A DNA stretch of 64,000 nt from NCBI RefSeq assembly GCF_004363955.1, contig NZ_SNZR01000013.1:434001-498000 (forward strand). The letters run 5' to 3'. The notes under the pieces were generated by a model. It was not told the origin of the DNA, searched no databases, and was given only the letters and a program-made list of their open reading frames with translations. Below are positions 8,493 to 16,475 of the stretch, in pieces; the first letter of the stretch is position 1; every line of letters starts with the position of its first letter. The stretch comes from Enterovirga rhinocerotis. Its GTDB lineage: Bacteria; Pseudomonadota; Alphaproteobacteria; Rhizobiales; Beijerinckiaceae. The position numbers were made by a program, and so were the translations under genes.

Positions 8493-9020
8493 ATGAAACC
8501 AGGAGGCGATGTGCGGGTGAGGCGTACAATCGGATGGATGGACGCCGTGACCGCGCTCACGATCGTCGGGCTGCTGTTCGGCCTCGCCTCGGTGTTGCGG
8601 GGCGAGCGGCTCGAGGGCTCGCCCGTCGTGATCGACGGCGACACGCTCCTCGTCGCGGGGCGCCGCATCCGGCTCAAGGGCATGGACGCACCCGAGCTGC
8701 GGCAGACATGCGAACGCGATCGCGCCCGATATCCGTGCGGCGAGGAGGCGAGGATGGCGCTTCGCGCGCTGATCTCGGGCCGCCCCGTCGCCTGCCTGGG
8801 AGGGAGCCGCGACCGGTTCGAGCGGCTTCTGGCGACCTGTTCGGTCGGCGACATCGACCTCGGGGCGGAGATGGTGCGTCGCGGCCTTGCGGTCGCGTAC
8901 GGTGCCTATGACGCCGAGGAGAGGGCGGCGCGGGAGGCCCGCGTCGGGCTCTGGGCCGGCACCTTCGAGCGCCCCGCCGATTGGCGCCGTCGCCACGAGC
9001 CGCGAAGCCCGTCCGCGTAA
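8493..9020 (+). CDS. thermonuclease (SNase-fold) family protein
   Basis: 175 residues. A single hydrophobic segment near residues 16-38 acts as a signal or membrane anchor, so the domain is probably outside the cytoplasm. The staphylococcal nuclease-like domain has VIDGDTLLV, RIRLKGMDAPE and DRFERLLATC. These supply the calcium-binding Asp residues and the catalytic Arg/Glu/Arg set, so nuclease activity is plausible. Several cysteines could form disulfides. It diverges from the histidine kinase, with an AT-richer stretch of about 80 bases between them. Confidence 0.85.
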   Translation: MKPGGDVRVRRTIGWMDAVTALTIVGLLFGLASVLRGERLEGSPVVIDGDTLLVAGRRIRLKGMDAPELRQTCERDRARYPCGEEARMALRALISGRPVACLGGSRDRFERLLATCSVGDIDLGAEMVRRGLAVAYGAYDAEERAAREARVGLWAGTFERPADWRRRHEPRSPSA

Positions 9021-9118
9021 GGGCGCAGCGGCCGCGTCGGCCGGCATTTGCCCTTGCTTCGGACGGCCCGGGCTTTCAATGAAGGCCGCGCGCAACCCTT
9101 CGGAGGAGGACGGAGACG

Positions 9119-9730
9119 ATGAAGCTCTACGACGGAGGCCGGGCGCCCAACCCGCGCCGCGTGCGCGTGTTTCTCGCCGAGAAGGGGATCAGCGTCCCGC
9201 TCGAGCAGGTCGACATCGCCAGGCGCGAGCACCAGAGCGCCGCCTTCACGGCCCTCAACCCGCTTCAGCGCATTCCGAGCCTCGTCCTGGACGACGGCAC
9301 GGTCATCTCCGAATCGATCGCGATCTGCCGCTATTTCGAGGCGCTCCAGCCGGAGCCTGCTCTGTTCGGGCGCGATCCGGTCGAGGCCGGACTTGTCGAG
9401 ATGTGGCAGCGGCGGCTCGAATTCGAACTCCTGATGGGGGTCGCCGCCGTGTTCCGGCATACGCATCCGGCGATGGCCGAGCTCGAGGTGCCGCAGGTGC
9501 CGGAATGGGCGGAGGCGAACCGGCCGAGGGTGCAGCGCTTCCTCGCCCTGCTCGACCAGCATCTCGAGGGGCGGACCTTCATCCTGGGCGACTATTTCTC
9601 GGTCGCCGACATCACGGGCCTCATCGCCATCGACTTCATGCGGCTGCCCAAGATCGCCGTTCCCGAGGAACTCGCCAATGTCCGGGCCTGGCATGCCCGG
9701 CTCGCCGCCCGCCCGAGCGCTGCCGCCTGA
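9119..9730 (+). CDS. glutathione S-transferase family protein
   Basis: 203 residues, cytoplasmic. The N-terminal thioredoxin-like half has MKLYDGGRAPNPRRVRVFLAEKG, the cis-proline segment QRIPSLVLDDG and the glutathione-contact ISESIAICRYFE. The helical C-terminal half includes ILGDYFSVADITGL, the usual N-capping region. Substrate is not predictable. AGGAGG (9107-9112) lies just upstream of the ATG. The stop lies one base before the start of the MBL-fold hydrolase gene, so the two are probably co-transcribed. Confidence 0.92.
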   Translation: MKLYDGGRAPNPRRVRVFLAEKGISVPLEQVDIARREHQSAAFTALNPLQRIPSLVLDDGTVISESIAICRYFEALQPEPALFGRDPVEAGLVEMWQRRLEFELLMGVAAVFRHTHPAMAELEVPQVPEWAEANRPRVQRFLALLDQHLEGRTFILGDYFSVADITGLIAIDFMRLPKIAVPEELANVRAWHARLAARPSAAA

Positions 9731-9731
9731 C

Positions 9732-10475
9732 ATGAGACTTCGCATCATCGGTTCGGGCGACGCCTTCGGATCGGGAGGCCGGGCGAATGCCTGCTTCCTG
9801 CTGGAGACGGGGCAGGCGATCGTCTCCATCGATTTCGGCGCGACCTCGCTCGTCGAGATGAGGCGCAGCGGGATCGATCCGCGGTCGATCGACGTCATCC
9901 TTCTGAGCCATCTGCACGGCGATCATTTCGGCGCGATCCCGGCTCTCCTGCTGTTCCGCCAATTCGCCTGCAAGCAGAGGCGCCCGCTGACGATCGTCGG
10001 TCCCGTCGGGACGCGCGAGAGACTTCTTGCGGCCTCCGAGATCTTCTATCCTGGAACCTCGGCGATCGACTGGAAGTTCGAACTCACCGTGATCGACCTG
10101 CCGACCGAGACGCCCTGGTCGGGGCACGGCGTCGGGCTCCTGTCCCACGAGGTGATCCATCCCTCCGGCGCGCCGGCGACCGGCCTTCGCATCGCGGCCA
10201 GCGGCCGGCTCCTCGCCTATTCGGGCGATACGGAATGGACCGAGGCGCTCACGCGCATCGCCGCGGATGCCGACCTGTTCATCTGCGAGTGCTACCACCC
10301 CTACGGGACGCCGGTCTCCCATATGAGCCTGCAGCGGATCCTGGAGGAGCGCGAGCGTCTGCGTGCGAAAAGCATCATGCTCACCCATATGGGCGAGACG
10401 ATGCTGGAGCGGATCGACGAAGCCCTCGCCGAGGGCCTCCTCATCGCCCGGGACGGGCTGATCCACGATTTCTGA
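9732..10475 (+). CDS. MBL-fold metallo-hydrolase (RNase Z-like fold)
   Basis: 247 residues. The dinuclear zinc motif LSHLHGDHFG is intact, with further ligands in the ECYHPYGTPVSHMS and MLTHMGE segments. This fits the metallo-beta-lactamase superfamily in a form related to RNase Z/PhnP-like enzymes, but the substrate is unknown. The ATG at 9732 follows the GST stop by one base and is preferred to an in-frame upstream ATG at 9678, which would lie inside the GST gene. Its end overlaps or abuts the glycosylase gene that follows. Confidence 0.88.
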   Translation: MRLRIIGSGDAFGSGGRANACFLLETGQAIVSIDFGATSLVEMRRSGIDPRSIDVILLSHLHGDHFGAIPALLLFRQFACKQRRPLTIVGPVGTRERLLAASEIFYPGTSAIDWKFELTVIDLPTETPWSGHGVGLLSHEVIHPSGAPATGLRIAASGRLLAYSGDTEWTEALTRIAADADLFICECYHPYGTPVSHMSLQRILEERERLRAKSIMLTHMGETMLERIDEALAEGLLIARDGLIHDF

Positions 10476-11091
10476 GACAGATCCCTTCGTCGTTCTGAAG
10501 GACAGCGTCGCCGGCTGCCGCATCTGCCGAGACAAGCCGGACGGGCCGGCGCTTCCCCACGAGCCGCGCCCGATCGTGCAGGGAACCTCGCGCGCCCGCA
10601 TCCTCGTCGCGAGCCAGGCGCCGGGAAACCGCGCCCATCAGAGCGGCCGCCCGTTCCAGGACCCGTCCGGCATGCGCCTGCGCGACTGGCTCGGTCTCGA
10701 CGAGACCGCGTTCTACGATCCGGACCTCGTCGCCATCGTGCCGATGGGGTTCTGCTTTCCGGGCTACGACCGGAACGGCGGCGACCTGCCGCCGCGGCGG
10801 GAATGCGCGCCGCGCTGGCAGGCGCCGTTCCTCGCGCTCCTGCCGCGGATCGAGTTGCTGCTCCCGATCGGGCTGCACGCTCAGATCCGCCATCTCGGGC
10901 GCGGCCCCGGCCTCGGCGAGCGGATGCGGGGCTGGCGCGGCGTCTTCGCGGCGGAGAGCCGGCCTCGCATCCTGCCCCTGCCGCATCCGTCCTGGCGCAA
11001 CACCGCCTGGCTCAGGAGAAATTCGTGGTTCGAGACGGATCTCCTGCCGGTGCTGCGGGCCGAGGTCGCGCGGTTGCGCAGCGCCGCCTGA
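10468..11091 (+). CDS. uracil-DNA glycosylase family protein (start codon uncertain)
   Basis: The protein matches short uracil-DNA glycosylase-family proteins, with VASQAPGNRAHQSGRPFQD, FYDPDLVAIVPMGFCFPG, GDLPPRRECAPRW and the His box LPHPSWRN. These proteins excise uracil or related bases from DNA. The first conventional start in frame is a GTG at 10576. The conserved N-terminal GCRICRD and LPHEPRPIVQG segments are encoded upstream of it in the same frame. That extension is open only back to a stop at 10459 and contains no ATG, GTG or TTG. I therefore place the start at an ATT (10468) after a GGGACGGG stretch; a CTG at 10495 is an alternative. A GTG start would give 171 residues lacking the Cys pair. 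Confidence 0.8.
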   Translation: MSETDPFVVLKDSVAGCRICRDKPDGPALPHEPRPIVQGTSRARILVASQAPGNRAHQSGRPFQDPSGMRLRDWLGLDETAFYDPDLVAIVPMGFCFPGYDRNGGDLPPRRECAPRWQAPFLALLPRIELLLPIGLHAQIRHLGRGPGLGERMRGWRGVFAAESRPRILPLPHPSWRNTAWLRRNSWFETDLLPVLRAEVARLRSAA

Positions 11092-11094
11092 GCG

Positions 11095-11787
11095 TCACGT
11101 GATGCCGGCGATGGGCCAGATGGTCCAGGCCGTGGCGCCGTGCGGCAGGTAGTGGGTCATGCGCGTGCCGTTCCAGCGATAGCGCAGTTGCTGGTTCTGC
11201 GTGATCGGCAGGGTGAGGCAGTCCGGCCAGAAGATCGCCGCGGCCTTGCCCTCCGGATAGCGCAGGCTCGGATAGCGGATGCCGTCGGTTCCGTTCGCGC
11301 GCATCGCTCGGCCGAAACGCTGGCCGGGCTGCCAGTCCGTATCGGCGAGGCAATCGGCCGGCGCATCGACGATCGCCGCACCGACCTCGCAGGTGAGGAC
11401 GCGGAAATCCGCATCGGCCGGCGGCTCGGCCGTGCGCCGCATGAAAAGCTGGAAGTGATAGGCCGTCTCGGCGAGAGCGACCTCGAGGCTGTCCCCACAA
11501 TACCAGACCCCGTACGAGCCGTCGCTGAAGCGGCTGTCCCGGTCGGGGGAGACATGGGTGAAGGCTCCCATGACGATCGAGGCCGTCGGACCGGAGATGC
11601 GGCGGGCCGGCGGAACGAGGGCGAGATTGCCGATCTCGTCCCGGATGCGGGGGTTGAGCTTCGCTTCCGCCTCGGCCAGCAGCTCCCAATCGGCAGGGTC
11701 GGCGATGTCCTCGAAGAGGTCGACGGGCGGGTAGATCGTGCGGATGATGCGGTAGGCCGGGGTCCAGGCGAGCTTGCTCGTCACCAT
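11095..11787 (-). CDS. RES-domain toxin of a RES-Xre toxin-antitoxin pair
   Basis: 230 residues with the RES family pattern: an early Arg in AYRIIR, VWYCGDSLEVALAETAYH with the conserved Tyr and Glu, and GIRYPSLR with the conserved Ser. Characterised RES toxins, such as the mycobacterial MbcT and the Pseudomonas putida Res protein, destroy cellular NAD+. The gene overlaps the upstream antitoxin gene by seven bases, the usual antitoxin-first order, so the two are translationally coupled. Its expression should be controlled by the palindromic operator in front of the antitoxin gene. Confidence 0.9.
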   Translation of the reverse strand: MVTSKLAWTPAYRIIRTIYPPVDLFEDIADPADWELLAEAEAKLNPRIRDEIGNLALVPPARRISGPTASIVMGAFTHVSPDRDSRFSDGSYGVWYCGDSLEVALAETAYHFQLFMRRTAEPPADADFRVLTCEVGAAIVDAPADCLADTDWQPGQRFGRAMRANGTDGIRYPSLRYPEGKAAAIFWPDCLTLPITQNQQLRYRWNGTRMTHYLPHGATAWTIWPIAGIT

Positions 11788-12203
11788 CCGCCCCGTTCGG
11801 CGTCGAGATAGGCGCGGATCCGGGCGATGTCGGCGGGCGCGCCCTGCCGCATCACGTCGAGCGCGGAGCGGCCGCCGAAGGCCTCGTTCGGCCGTCCGAT
11901 CCAGGCATAGCCGCGCTCGACATCGGTGAACATGTAGCGCAGCGCCTTGTGGATCCCGAGGAGATCGCCGAGGCGGTGGATGGTGTCGACGGAGAGCGGG
12001 CCGATCTCCCCCTTGCGCCAGCGCTGGAAGGTCCGCTCGCTCGGCGATCCGAGAAGGACCAGGCGGTCGGCGTTCGACAGCCGCCAGCGCTCGAAGAGAT
12101 TCATGACCGCCCGCAGCATCGCGCGGGCCTCCTCGGCGGTGACGCGACCGGCCGGATCAGGGGACGGCCGGATCGGGATCGGGGCAATGCTGGCGGAGGC
12201 CAT
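11781..12203 (-). CDS. Xre/MbcA/ParS-type antitoxin
   Basis: 140 residues from the ATG at 12203. The N-terminal helix-turn-helix segment includes RLVLLGSPSERTFQRWRKG. The C-terminal toxin-binding domain has YAWIGRPNEAFGGRSALDVM, the MbcA/ParS/Xre signature. It should neutralise the RES toxin and repress its own promoter. A longer reading from an ATG at 12227 is possible, but that codon sits inside one arm of the upstream inverted repeat and lacks a ribosome site. The 12203 start has AGGGA about ten bases before it. The order antitoxin then toxin, with a short overlap, is standard for type II systems. Confidence 0.88.
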   Translation of the reverse strand: MASASIAPIPIRPSPDPAGRVTAEEARAMLRAVMNLFERWRLSNADRLVLLGSPSERTFQRWRKGEIGPLSVDTIHRLGDLLGIHKALRYMFTDVERGYAWIGRPNEAFGGRSALDVMRQGAPADIARIRAYLDAERGGW

Positions 12204-12221
12204 GCGGTGCGTCCCTATGGG

Positions 12222-12263
12222 CGACATTTGGCGATATATAGATCGGATATCGCCAAATGTCGA
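12222..12263 (-). promoter_or_regulatory. operator: perfect 16-bp inverted repeat with embedded promoter for the Xre-RES operon
   Basis: CGACATTTGGCGATAT (12222-12237) is repeated perfectly in inverted form at 12247-12262, with a nine-base spacer. Read on the minus strand, a -35-like TCGACA (12263-12258) and a -10-like TATATA (12240-12235) are separated by exactly 17 bases and lie inside the repeat. A dimeric repressor bound here would block RNA polymerase. There is no T-tract, so a terminator role is less likely. Confidence 0.75.
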
Positions 12264-12267
12264 TCAG

Positions 12268-13161
12268 TCAGGCGAGAACCTTGCCCTGTCGGCCGGCCAG
12301 GTCCTGGATGAACTGCCAGGCGGTGCGGCCCGACCGGGCGCCGCGGGTCGTCGCCCATTCGAGGGAGTCGCGCCGCAGGGCGTCCTTGTCGTCGGCGAGG
12401 CCGAACCGGTCCGCGTAGCCGAACACCATCTCGAGATATTCGTCCTGGCTGCATTTGTGGAAGCCGAGCCAGAGACCGAAGCGGTCGGACAGCGAGACCT
12501 TCTCCTCGACGGCCTCGCCGGGATTAATCGCCGTCGAGCGCTCGTTCTCCATCATGTCGCGCGGCAGCAGGTGGCGGCGGTTCGAGGTCGCGTAGAAGAT
12601 CACGTTCTCCGGCCGTCCCTCGATGCCGCCTTCCAGCACCGCCTTCAGGGACTTGTAGGACGTGTCGTCCGCATCGAAGGACAGGTCGTCGCAGAAAATG
12701 ATGAAGCGGTGCGGGTCGTCCCGCAGCTGGCTCATCAGGTCCGGCAGCGTCTCGATATCCTCGCGATGGATCTCGATGAGCTTCAGCGGCCGCTCGGGCC
12801 GGTCCGCTCCTTCGTTCACCTCGGCATGGACGGCCTTGACCAGCGAGGACTTGCCCATGCCGCGCGCGCCCCAGAGCAGCGCGTTATTGGCCGGAAGGCC
12901 GCGGGCAAAGCGCTCCGTGTTGGCGACGAGCGTGTCGCGCATCCGGTCGATGCCGCGCAGCAGCGTCATCTCGACCCGGTTGACCTTGGGCACGGGCGCG
13001 AGGCGGCGTTCGGCCGCATGCCACACGAAGGCGTCCGCGGCATCGATCGCGAGGCGGGCGGAGGCCGGCGGCGCAAGTCGTTCAAGGGCCTCTGCGATCC
13101 GGATCAGGAGAGGTCTGCAATCGGGGTCCAGCAAGCCGGTCATGAGTCGTTCCGCGTTCAT
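12268..13161 (-). CDS. DUF815 family AAA+-type ATPase
   Basis: 297 residues from MNAERLMTG at 13161; the open frame extends about 40 codons further upstream, but that part looks non-coding. The P-loop GARGMGKSSLVKA and Walker B FIIFCDDLSF are intact, and a sensor-like YATSNRRHLLPRDMMENE follows. The architecture is that of COG2607/DUF815 ATPases, a widespread family without a settled role. It is transcribed toward the toxin-antitoxin pair but ends before the operator, so it is probably a separate unit. Confidence 0.88.
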   Translation of the reverse strand: MNAERLMTGLLDPDCRPLLIRIAEALERLAPPASARLAIDAADAFVWHAAERRLAPVPKVNRVEMTLLRGIDRMRDTLVANTERFARGLPANNALLWGARGMGKSSLVKAVHAEVNEGADRPERPLKLIEIHREDIETLPDLMSQLRDDPHRFIIFCDDLSFDADDTSYKSLKAVLEGGIEGRPENVIFYATSNRRHLLPRDMMENERSTAINPGEAVEEKVSLSDRFGLWLGFHKCSQDEYLEMVFGYADRFGLADDKDALRRDSLEWATTRGARSGRTAWQFIQDLAGRQGKVLA

Positions 13162-13354
13162 GCCCCGCTCATAGAGGGGATCGGGGCGCGGAGGGAAGGT
13201 CTGCGAACCCGGCAAGACCGTGATCGCAGCCGACGGCGATCTGTGTTGCAGCGCACCCGATTTGGGCAGCCGGCGCCTCATTTCGGCTCGAATGGCGCGC
13301 GCTCAAAGCATGGCTTACGGCTGATCTGTCTGGAATTATTGCTGATTGATGAAG

Positions 13355-13368
13355 TTGATATGCATCAT
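13355..13368 (+). promoter_or_regulatory. possible FNR/FixK-type box upstream of the DUF1127 gene
   Basis: TTGATATGCATCAT matches the FNR consensus TTGAT-N4-ATCAA in nine of ten positions. It lies in an AT-richer stretch between the DUF815 and DUF1127 genes. Its centre is about 70 bases upstream of the transcription start implied by the promoter at 13397-13425, a spacing allowed for class I activation. One mismatch falls in the right half-site, so binding is unproven. Confidence 0.3.
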
Positions 13369-13396
13369 GTGCATGGCTGAGGATCGAAAGCAGCGT

Positions 13397-13425
13397 TTGT
13401 GAGCAGGTCCTGATCGATCTATATG
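13397..13425 (+). promoter_or_regulatory. candidate sigma-70 promoter for the DUF1127 gene
   Basis: TTGTGA (13397-13402) and TATATG (13420-13425) are separated by 17 bases, each matching the -35/-10 consensus at four of six positions. The predicted start near 13432 leaves an untranslated leader of about 47 bases. The stretch is noticeably richer in A and T than its surroundings. Confidence 0.4.
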
Positions 13426-13478
13426 CATCGCACAATACAGCGGGTCATGGGACGCCGCTGGTTCCCACGAGAGAGATC

Positions 13479-13628
13479 ATGTTCACCTCGCTTGTTATGG
13501 CCAAGATCCGTGCGTACCTCCGGTACCGCGAGACCGTGCGCGAGCTGTCGCGTCTGACGGATCGCGAGCTCGAGGATATCGGCATCGCCCGCACCGAGAT
13601 CGAGAACCTCGCCCGTCACGCCGCCTGA
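13479..13628 (+). CDS. DUF1127 family small protein
   Basis: 49 residues. An Arg-rich helix (YLRYRETVRELSRLTDRELE) is followed by DIGIARTEIENLARHAA, the standard DUF1127 pattern. Members are short, basic alphaproteobacterial proteins; some characterised ones affect RNA turnover or nutrient-related gene expression. A GAGAGA ribosome site precedes the ATG. The gene stands alone with its own promoter candidate and a very strong terminator 25 bases after its stop, consistent with an abundant monocistronic mRNA. Confidence 0.9.
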   Translation: MFTSLVMAKIRAYLRYRETVRELSRLTDRELEDIGIARTEIENLARHAA

Positions 13629-13652
13629 GACGATGGTTCTTCGAGGCAGATG

Positions 13653-13678
13653 AACGCCCGCCTCCGGCGGGCGTTTTT
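13653..13678 (+). terminator. rho-independent terminator after the DUF1127 gene
   Basis: A perfect 10-bp stem (AACGCCCGCC / GGCGGGCGTT) with a three-base loop TCC runs into a TTTTT tract. This is the clearest intrinsic terminator in the window. Confidence 0.93.
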
Positions 13679-13711
13679 GCGTCCGGACCATGCTTGGGAT
13701 AGGCGAGGCGG

Positions 13712-15130
13712 ATGACGGACGCTGTTCATATCGTCGGGGGCGGGCTCGCGGGATCGGAGGCTGCCTGGCAGGCGGCCGAGGCGGGGGCGAGTGTCGTCCT
13801 CCACGAGATGCGTCCCGATCGCGGGACCGAGGCCCACAAGACGGACGGCCTCGCCGAACTCGTCTGCTCGAATTCCTTCCGCTCGGACGATGCGCAGACC
13901 AATGCCGTCGGGCTCCTGCATCAGGAGATGCGGCGTCTCGGCTCGCTGATCATGCGCGAGGCGGACCGGAACCAGGTCCCGGCGGGCGGAGCCCTCGCGG
14001 TCGATCGGGACGGCTTCTCCGAGGCCGTGACCGCCGCGCTGGCCGCCCATCCGCGCATCACGATCGAGCGCGGCGAGGTCGCGGGCCTGCCCCCGGCCGA
14101 ATGGGGCTCGACCATCGTCGCATCGGGGCCGCTGACCTCCTCGGCCCTGGCAGAGGCGATCCGCGAGGTGACGGGGGAGGGCGAACTCGCCTTCTTCGAC
14201 GCGATCGCCCCCATCATCCACCGCGACTCGATCGATCTCGGAAAGGCCTGGTTCCAGTCGCGCTACGACAAGGCGGGGCCGGGCGGGACGGGCGCCGACT
14301 ATCTCAATTGCCCGCTCGACCGCGCGCAATACGAGGCCTTCGTCGCCGCGCTCGTCGAGGGCGAGAAGACCTCGTTCAAGGAATGGGAGGCGTCGACCCC
14401 CTATTTCGACGGCTGCCTGCCGATCGAGGTCATGGCCGAGCGCGGCGCCGAGACCCTGCGCTGGGGGCCGATGAAGCCTGTCGGGCTCACCAACCCTCAC
14501 GATCCCGAGGTCAAGGCCTATGCGATCGTCCAGCTGCGCCAGGACAACGCCCTCGGCACGCTGTTCAACATGGTGGGCTTCCAGACGAAGCTGAAACACG
14601 GCGAGCAGGTGCGGATCTTCCGCACCATTCCGGGTCTGGAACAGGCCGAGTTCGCCCGTCTCGGCGGGCTCCACCGCAACACCTATCTCAATTCGCCGAA
14701 GCTCCTCGACGGCGAGCTGCGCCTGAAGGCTCTGCCGCGCCTGCGCTTCGCGGGCCAGATCACGGGCTGCGAGGGCTATGTCGAGAGCGCGGCCGTAGGC
14801 CTGATGGCGGGACGCTTCGCGGCGGCCGAGCGGCTCGGCACGCCCTTCGCGCTGCCGCCCGCGACGACGGCCTTCGGCGCGCTCGTGCGCCACATCACCG
14901 GCGGCCATCTCGCGGCCGAGGAGGAGGGCGGCGGGCCACGCTCCTTCCAGCCGATGAACGTCAATTTCGGCCTCTTCCCGCCGCTCGCCAGCGCCCCCAA
15001 GGGGGAGGGCGGCAAGAGGCTCCGGGGCAGCGAGAAGGCGCTCGCGCGCAAACGCGCCCTGACCGACCGCGCCCGCGCCGATTTCTCGGCCTGGCTCGAC
15101 GAGCCGGCTGCGCGGGATGCCGCCGAGTAG
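13712..15130 (+). CDS. trmFO: methylenetetrahydrofolate--tRNA-(uracil-5-)-methyltransferase
   Basis: 472 residues. This folate- and FAD-dependent enzyme makes 5-methyluridine at position 54 of tRNA. The FAD-binding N-terminus [15 protein letters not shown] is followed by [17 protein letters not shown] and the catalytic-region [11 protein letters not shown]. Near the C-terminus [16 protein letters not shown] and [10 protein letters not shown] are typical TrmFO blocks. The protein runs slightly past the usual 440-450 residues through an Arg/Ala-rich tail. It starts about 34 bases after the DUF1127 terminator and is followed within 12 bases by a YjbR-type gene. Confidence 0.96.
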   Translation: MTDAVHIVGGGLAGSEAAWQAAEAGASVVLHEMRPDRGTEAHKTDGLAELVCSNSFRSDDAQTNAVGLLHQEMRRLGSLIMREADRNQVPAGGALAVDRDGFSEAVTAALAAHPRITIERGEVAGLPPAEWGSTIVASGPLTSSALAEAIREVTGEGELAFFDAIAPIIHRDSIDLGKAWFQSRYDKAGPGGTGADYLNCPLDRAQYEAFVAALVEGEKTSFKEWEASTPYFDGCLPIEVMAERGAETLRWGPMKPVGLTNPHDPEVKAYAIVQLRQDNALGTLFNMVGFQTKLKHGEQVRIFRTIPGLEQAEFARLGGLHRNTYLNSPKLLDGELRLKALPRLRFAGQITGCEGYVESAAVGLMAGRFAAAERLGTPFALPPATTAFGALVRHITGGHLAAEEEGGGPRSFQPMNVNFGLFPPLASAPKGEGGKRLRGSEKALARKRALTDRARADFSAWLDEPAARDAAE

Positions 15131-15142
15131 CGGCGCGCAGCC

Positions 15143-15526
15143 GTGACGATCGAGGAATACGACGCCTTCTGTGCGGGCCTGCCCGCCACGACATCCGTCG
15201 TCCAATGGGGCGGGGCGCATGTCTGGAAGGTCGGCGGCAAGGTCTTCGCGCTCGCCCGCCCCATCGAAGGCGACGACATCGCCGTCTCGTTCAAGTGCTC
15301 GGAGATCGCTTTCCGTCTCCTCTCCGAAGAGCCCGGCCTGCGGCCGGCTCCCTACCTCGCCTCGCGCGGCCTGATCTGGATCCAGCGGTTTTCCATGGAA
15401 AGCATGGATGACGCCGCGCTGCGCGACTATCTCGCCGAATCCCACCGGCTGATCGTCCGGAAGCTGTCGAAGCCGGCGAGGCGGCGTCTCGGCCTTCCGG
15501 AAGATTCCCCGCGCTCCTCATCCTGA
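15143..15526 (+). CDS. MmcQ/YjbR family protein
   Basis: 127 residues from a GTG start. It fits the YjbR/MmcQ fold: an N-terminal helix, then VVQWGGAHVWKVGGKVFALA, then SFKCSEIAFRLLSEEPG, ending with SHRLIVRKLSKPARRRLG. Members adopt a CyaY/TATA-binding-like fold and are often called DNA-binding, but their function is unclear. It lies 12 bases after trmFO on the same strand and probably shares the transcript. It converges on the SDR gene. Confidence 0.87.
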   Translation: MTIEEYDAFCAGLPATTSVVQWGGAHVWKVGGKVFALARPIEGDDIAVSFKCSEIAFRLLSEEPGLRPAPYLASRGLIWIQRFSMESMDDAALRDYLAESHRLIVRKLSKPARRRLGLPEDSPRSSS

Positions 15527-15591
15527 GACGATCGGCACGCATCTCGGCATGAGGAAGGGGATGATCGTGCTGCCGACAGGATTGCGGCGCT

Positions 15592-16410
15592 TCAGGCCGC
15601 CCGCAGCGTGAAGCCGCCGTCGACGACGAGCTGCGCGCCGGTGATGTAGCGGGCCTCGTCGGAGGCGAGGAAGAGCGCGGCATGAGCCGTGTCCCAGCCG
15701 TCGCCCATCCGGCCCGTCGGCACCTGGGCGTTGCGGGTCGCGATCATCGTCTCGACATCGCCGCCGTAATTCGCCGTGAGCGGCTCGCGGATCATCGGCG
15801 TGTCCATCAGGCCCGGCAGGACGCAGTTCACGCGGATGCGGTCCGGCGCATACTGGACCGCCATGTTCTGCGTCATGGCGACGATGGCCGCCTTCGAGGC
15901 GCTGTAGGCGAGATAGGGGAAGCCGATCCAGCGGATCGCCGCGACCGAGGCGATGTTCACGATGGCGCCGCCTCCGCCCCCCAGAAGCACGGGCAGAGCG
16001 TGTTTGCAGGTCAGGAAGACGCTCGTCTGGTTGACCGCGATGACCCGGTTCCAGCTCTCTTCGCTCGCCTCGACCGGTCCGCCCGTCTCGGCGATGCCGA
16101 CATTGTTGTGGAGCACGTCGAGCCGGCCATAGGCCGCGACGCAGGCGGCGACCATCGCCGCGCAATCGGCGCTTCGCGACACATCGGCCGCGAAGGCCTC
16201 GCAGGTCCCGCCCTCGCCGCGGATGATGTCGCGCGTCTCGTCGGCCGCCTTCAGCGAGCGGTCGGCCGCGAGGACGCGCGCACCCTCCCTCGCATAGAGG
16301 ACCGCGGCCGCCTTGCCGTTGCCCCAGCCCGGCCCCGACGAGCCCGCGCCCGCGACGAGCACGACCTTTCCATCCATCCGCCCCACGACGACATTCTTCC
16401 CTTCAGACAT
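15592..16410 (-). CDS. SDR family NAD(P)-dependent oxidoreductase
   Basis: 272 residues. The glycine-rich cofactor motif is VAGAGSSGPGWGNGKAAA, an extended form of TGxxxGxG with two extra residues. The classical NNVG, Ser (NIASVAA) and YSASK catalytic elements follow, and the C-terminus ends VVDGGFTLRAA. A secondary-alcohol or ketone substrate is expected. It is the last gene of an apparent minus-strand operon, GntR regulator to EctD-like dioxygenase to this enzyme, so all three probably serve one catabolic step series. The ATG at 16410 is used; an internal ATG (MDGKVV) 33 bases later is equally plausible. Confidence 0.88.
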   Translation of the reverse strand: MSEGKNVVVGRMDGKVVLVAGAGSSGPGWGNGKAAAVLYAREGARVLAADRSLKAADETRDIIRGEGGTCEAFAADVSRSADCAAMVAACVAAYGRLDVLHNNVGIAETGGPVEASEESWNRVIAVNQTSVFLTCKHALPVLLGGGGGAIVNIASVAAIRWIGFPYLAYSASKAAIVAMTQNMAVQYAPDRIRVNCVLPGLMDTPMIREPLTANYGGDVETMIATRNAQVPTGRMGDGWDTAHAALFLASDEARYITGAQLVVDGGFTLRAA

Positions 16411-16475
16411 GGTGCGGCCGGGGAGCCGCTCGCGCGACGCCCCGGCCGGGATCCTGCTCGGCGGGAGAGAGCGGC

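Noticed and set aside
12222-12262. The inverted repeat as a terminator for the DUF815 gene
   Set aside because: The stem is AT-rich and has no T-tract; the embedded -35/-10 pair fits an operator better.
11947-13380. A 477-codon open frame on the plus strand opposite the antitoxin and DUF815 ATPase
   Set aside because: The minus strand has a P-loop ATPase and a toxin-antitoxin partner; the plus frame has only biased composition caused by high GC.
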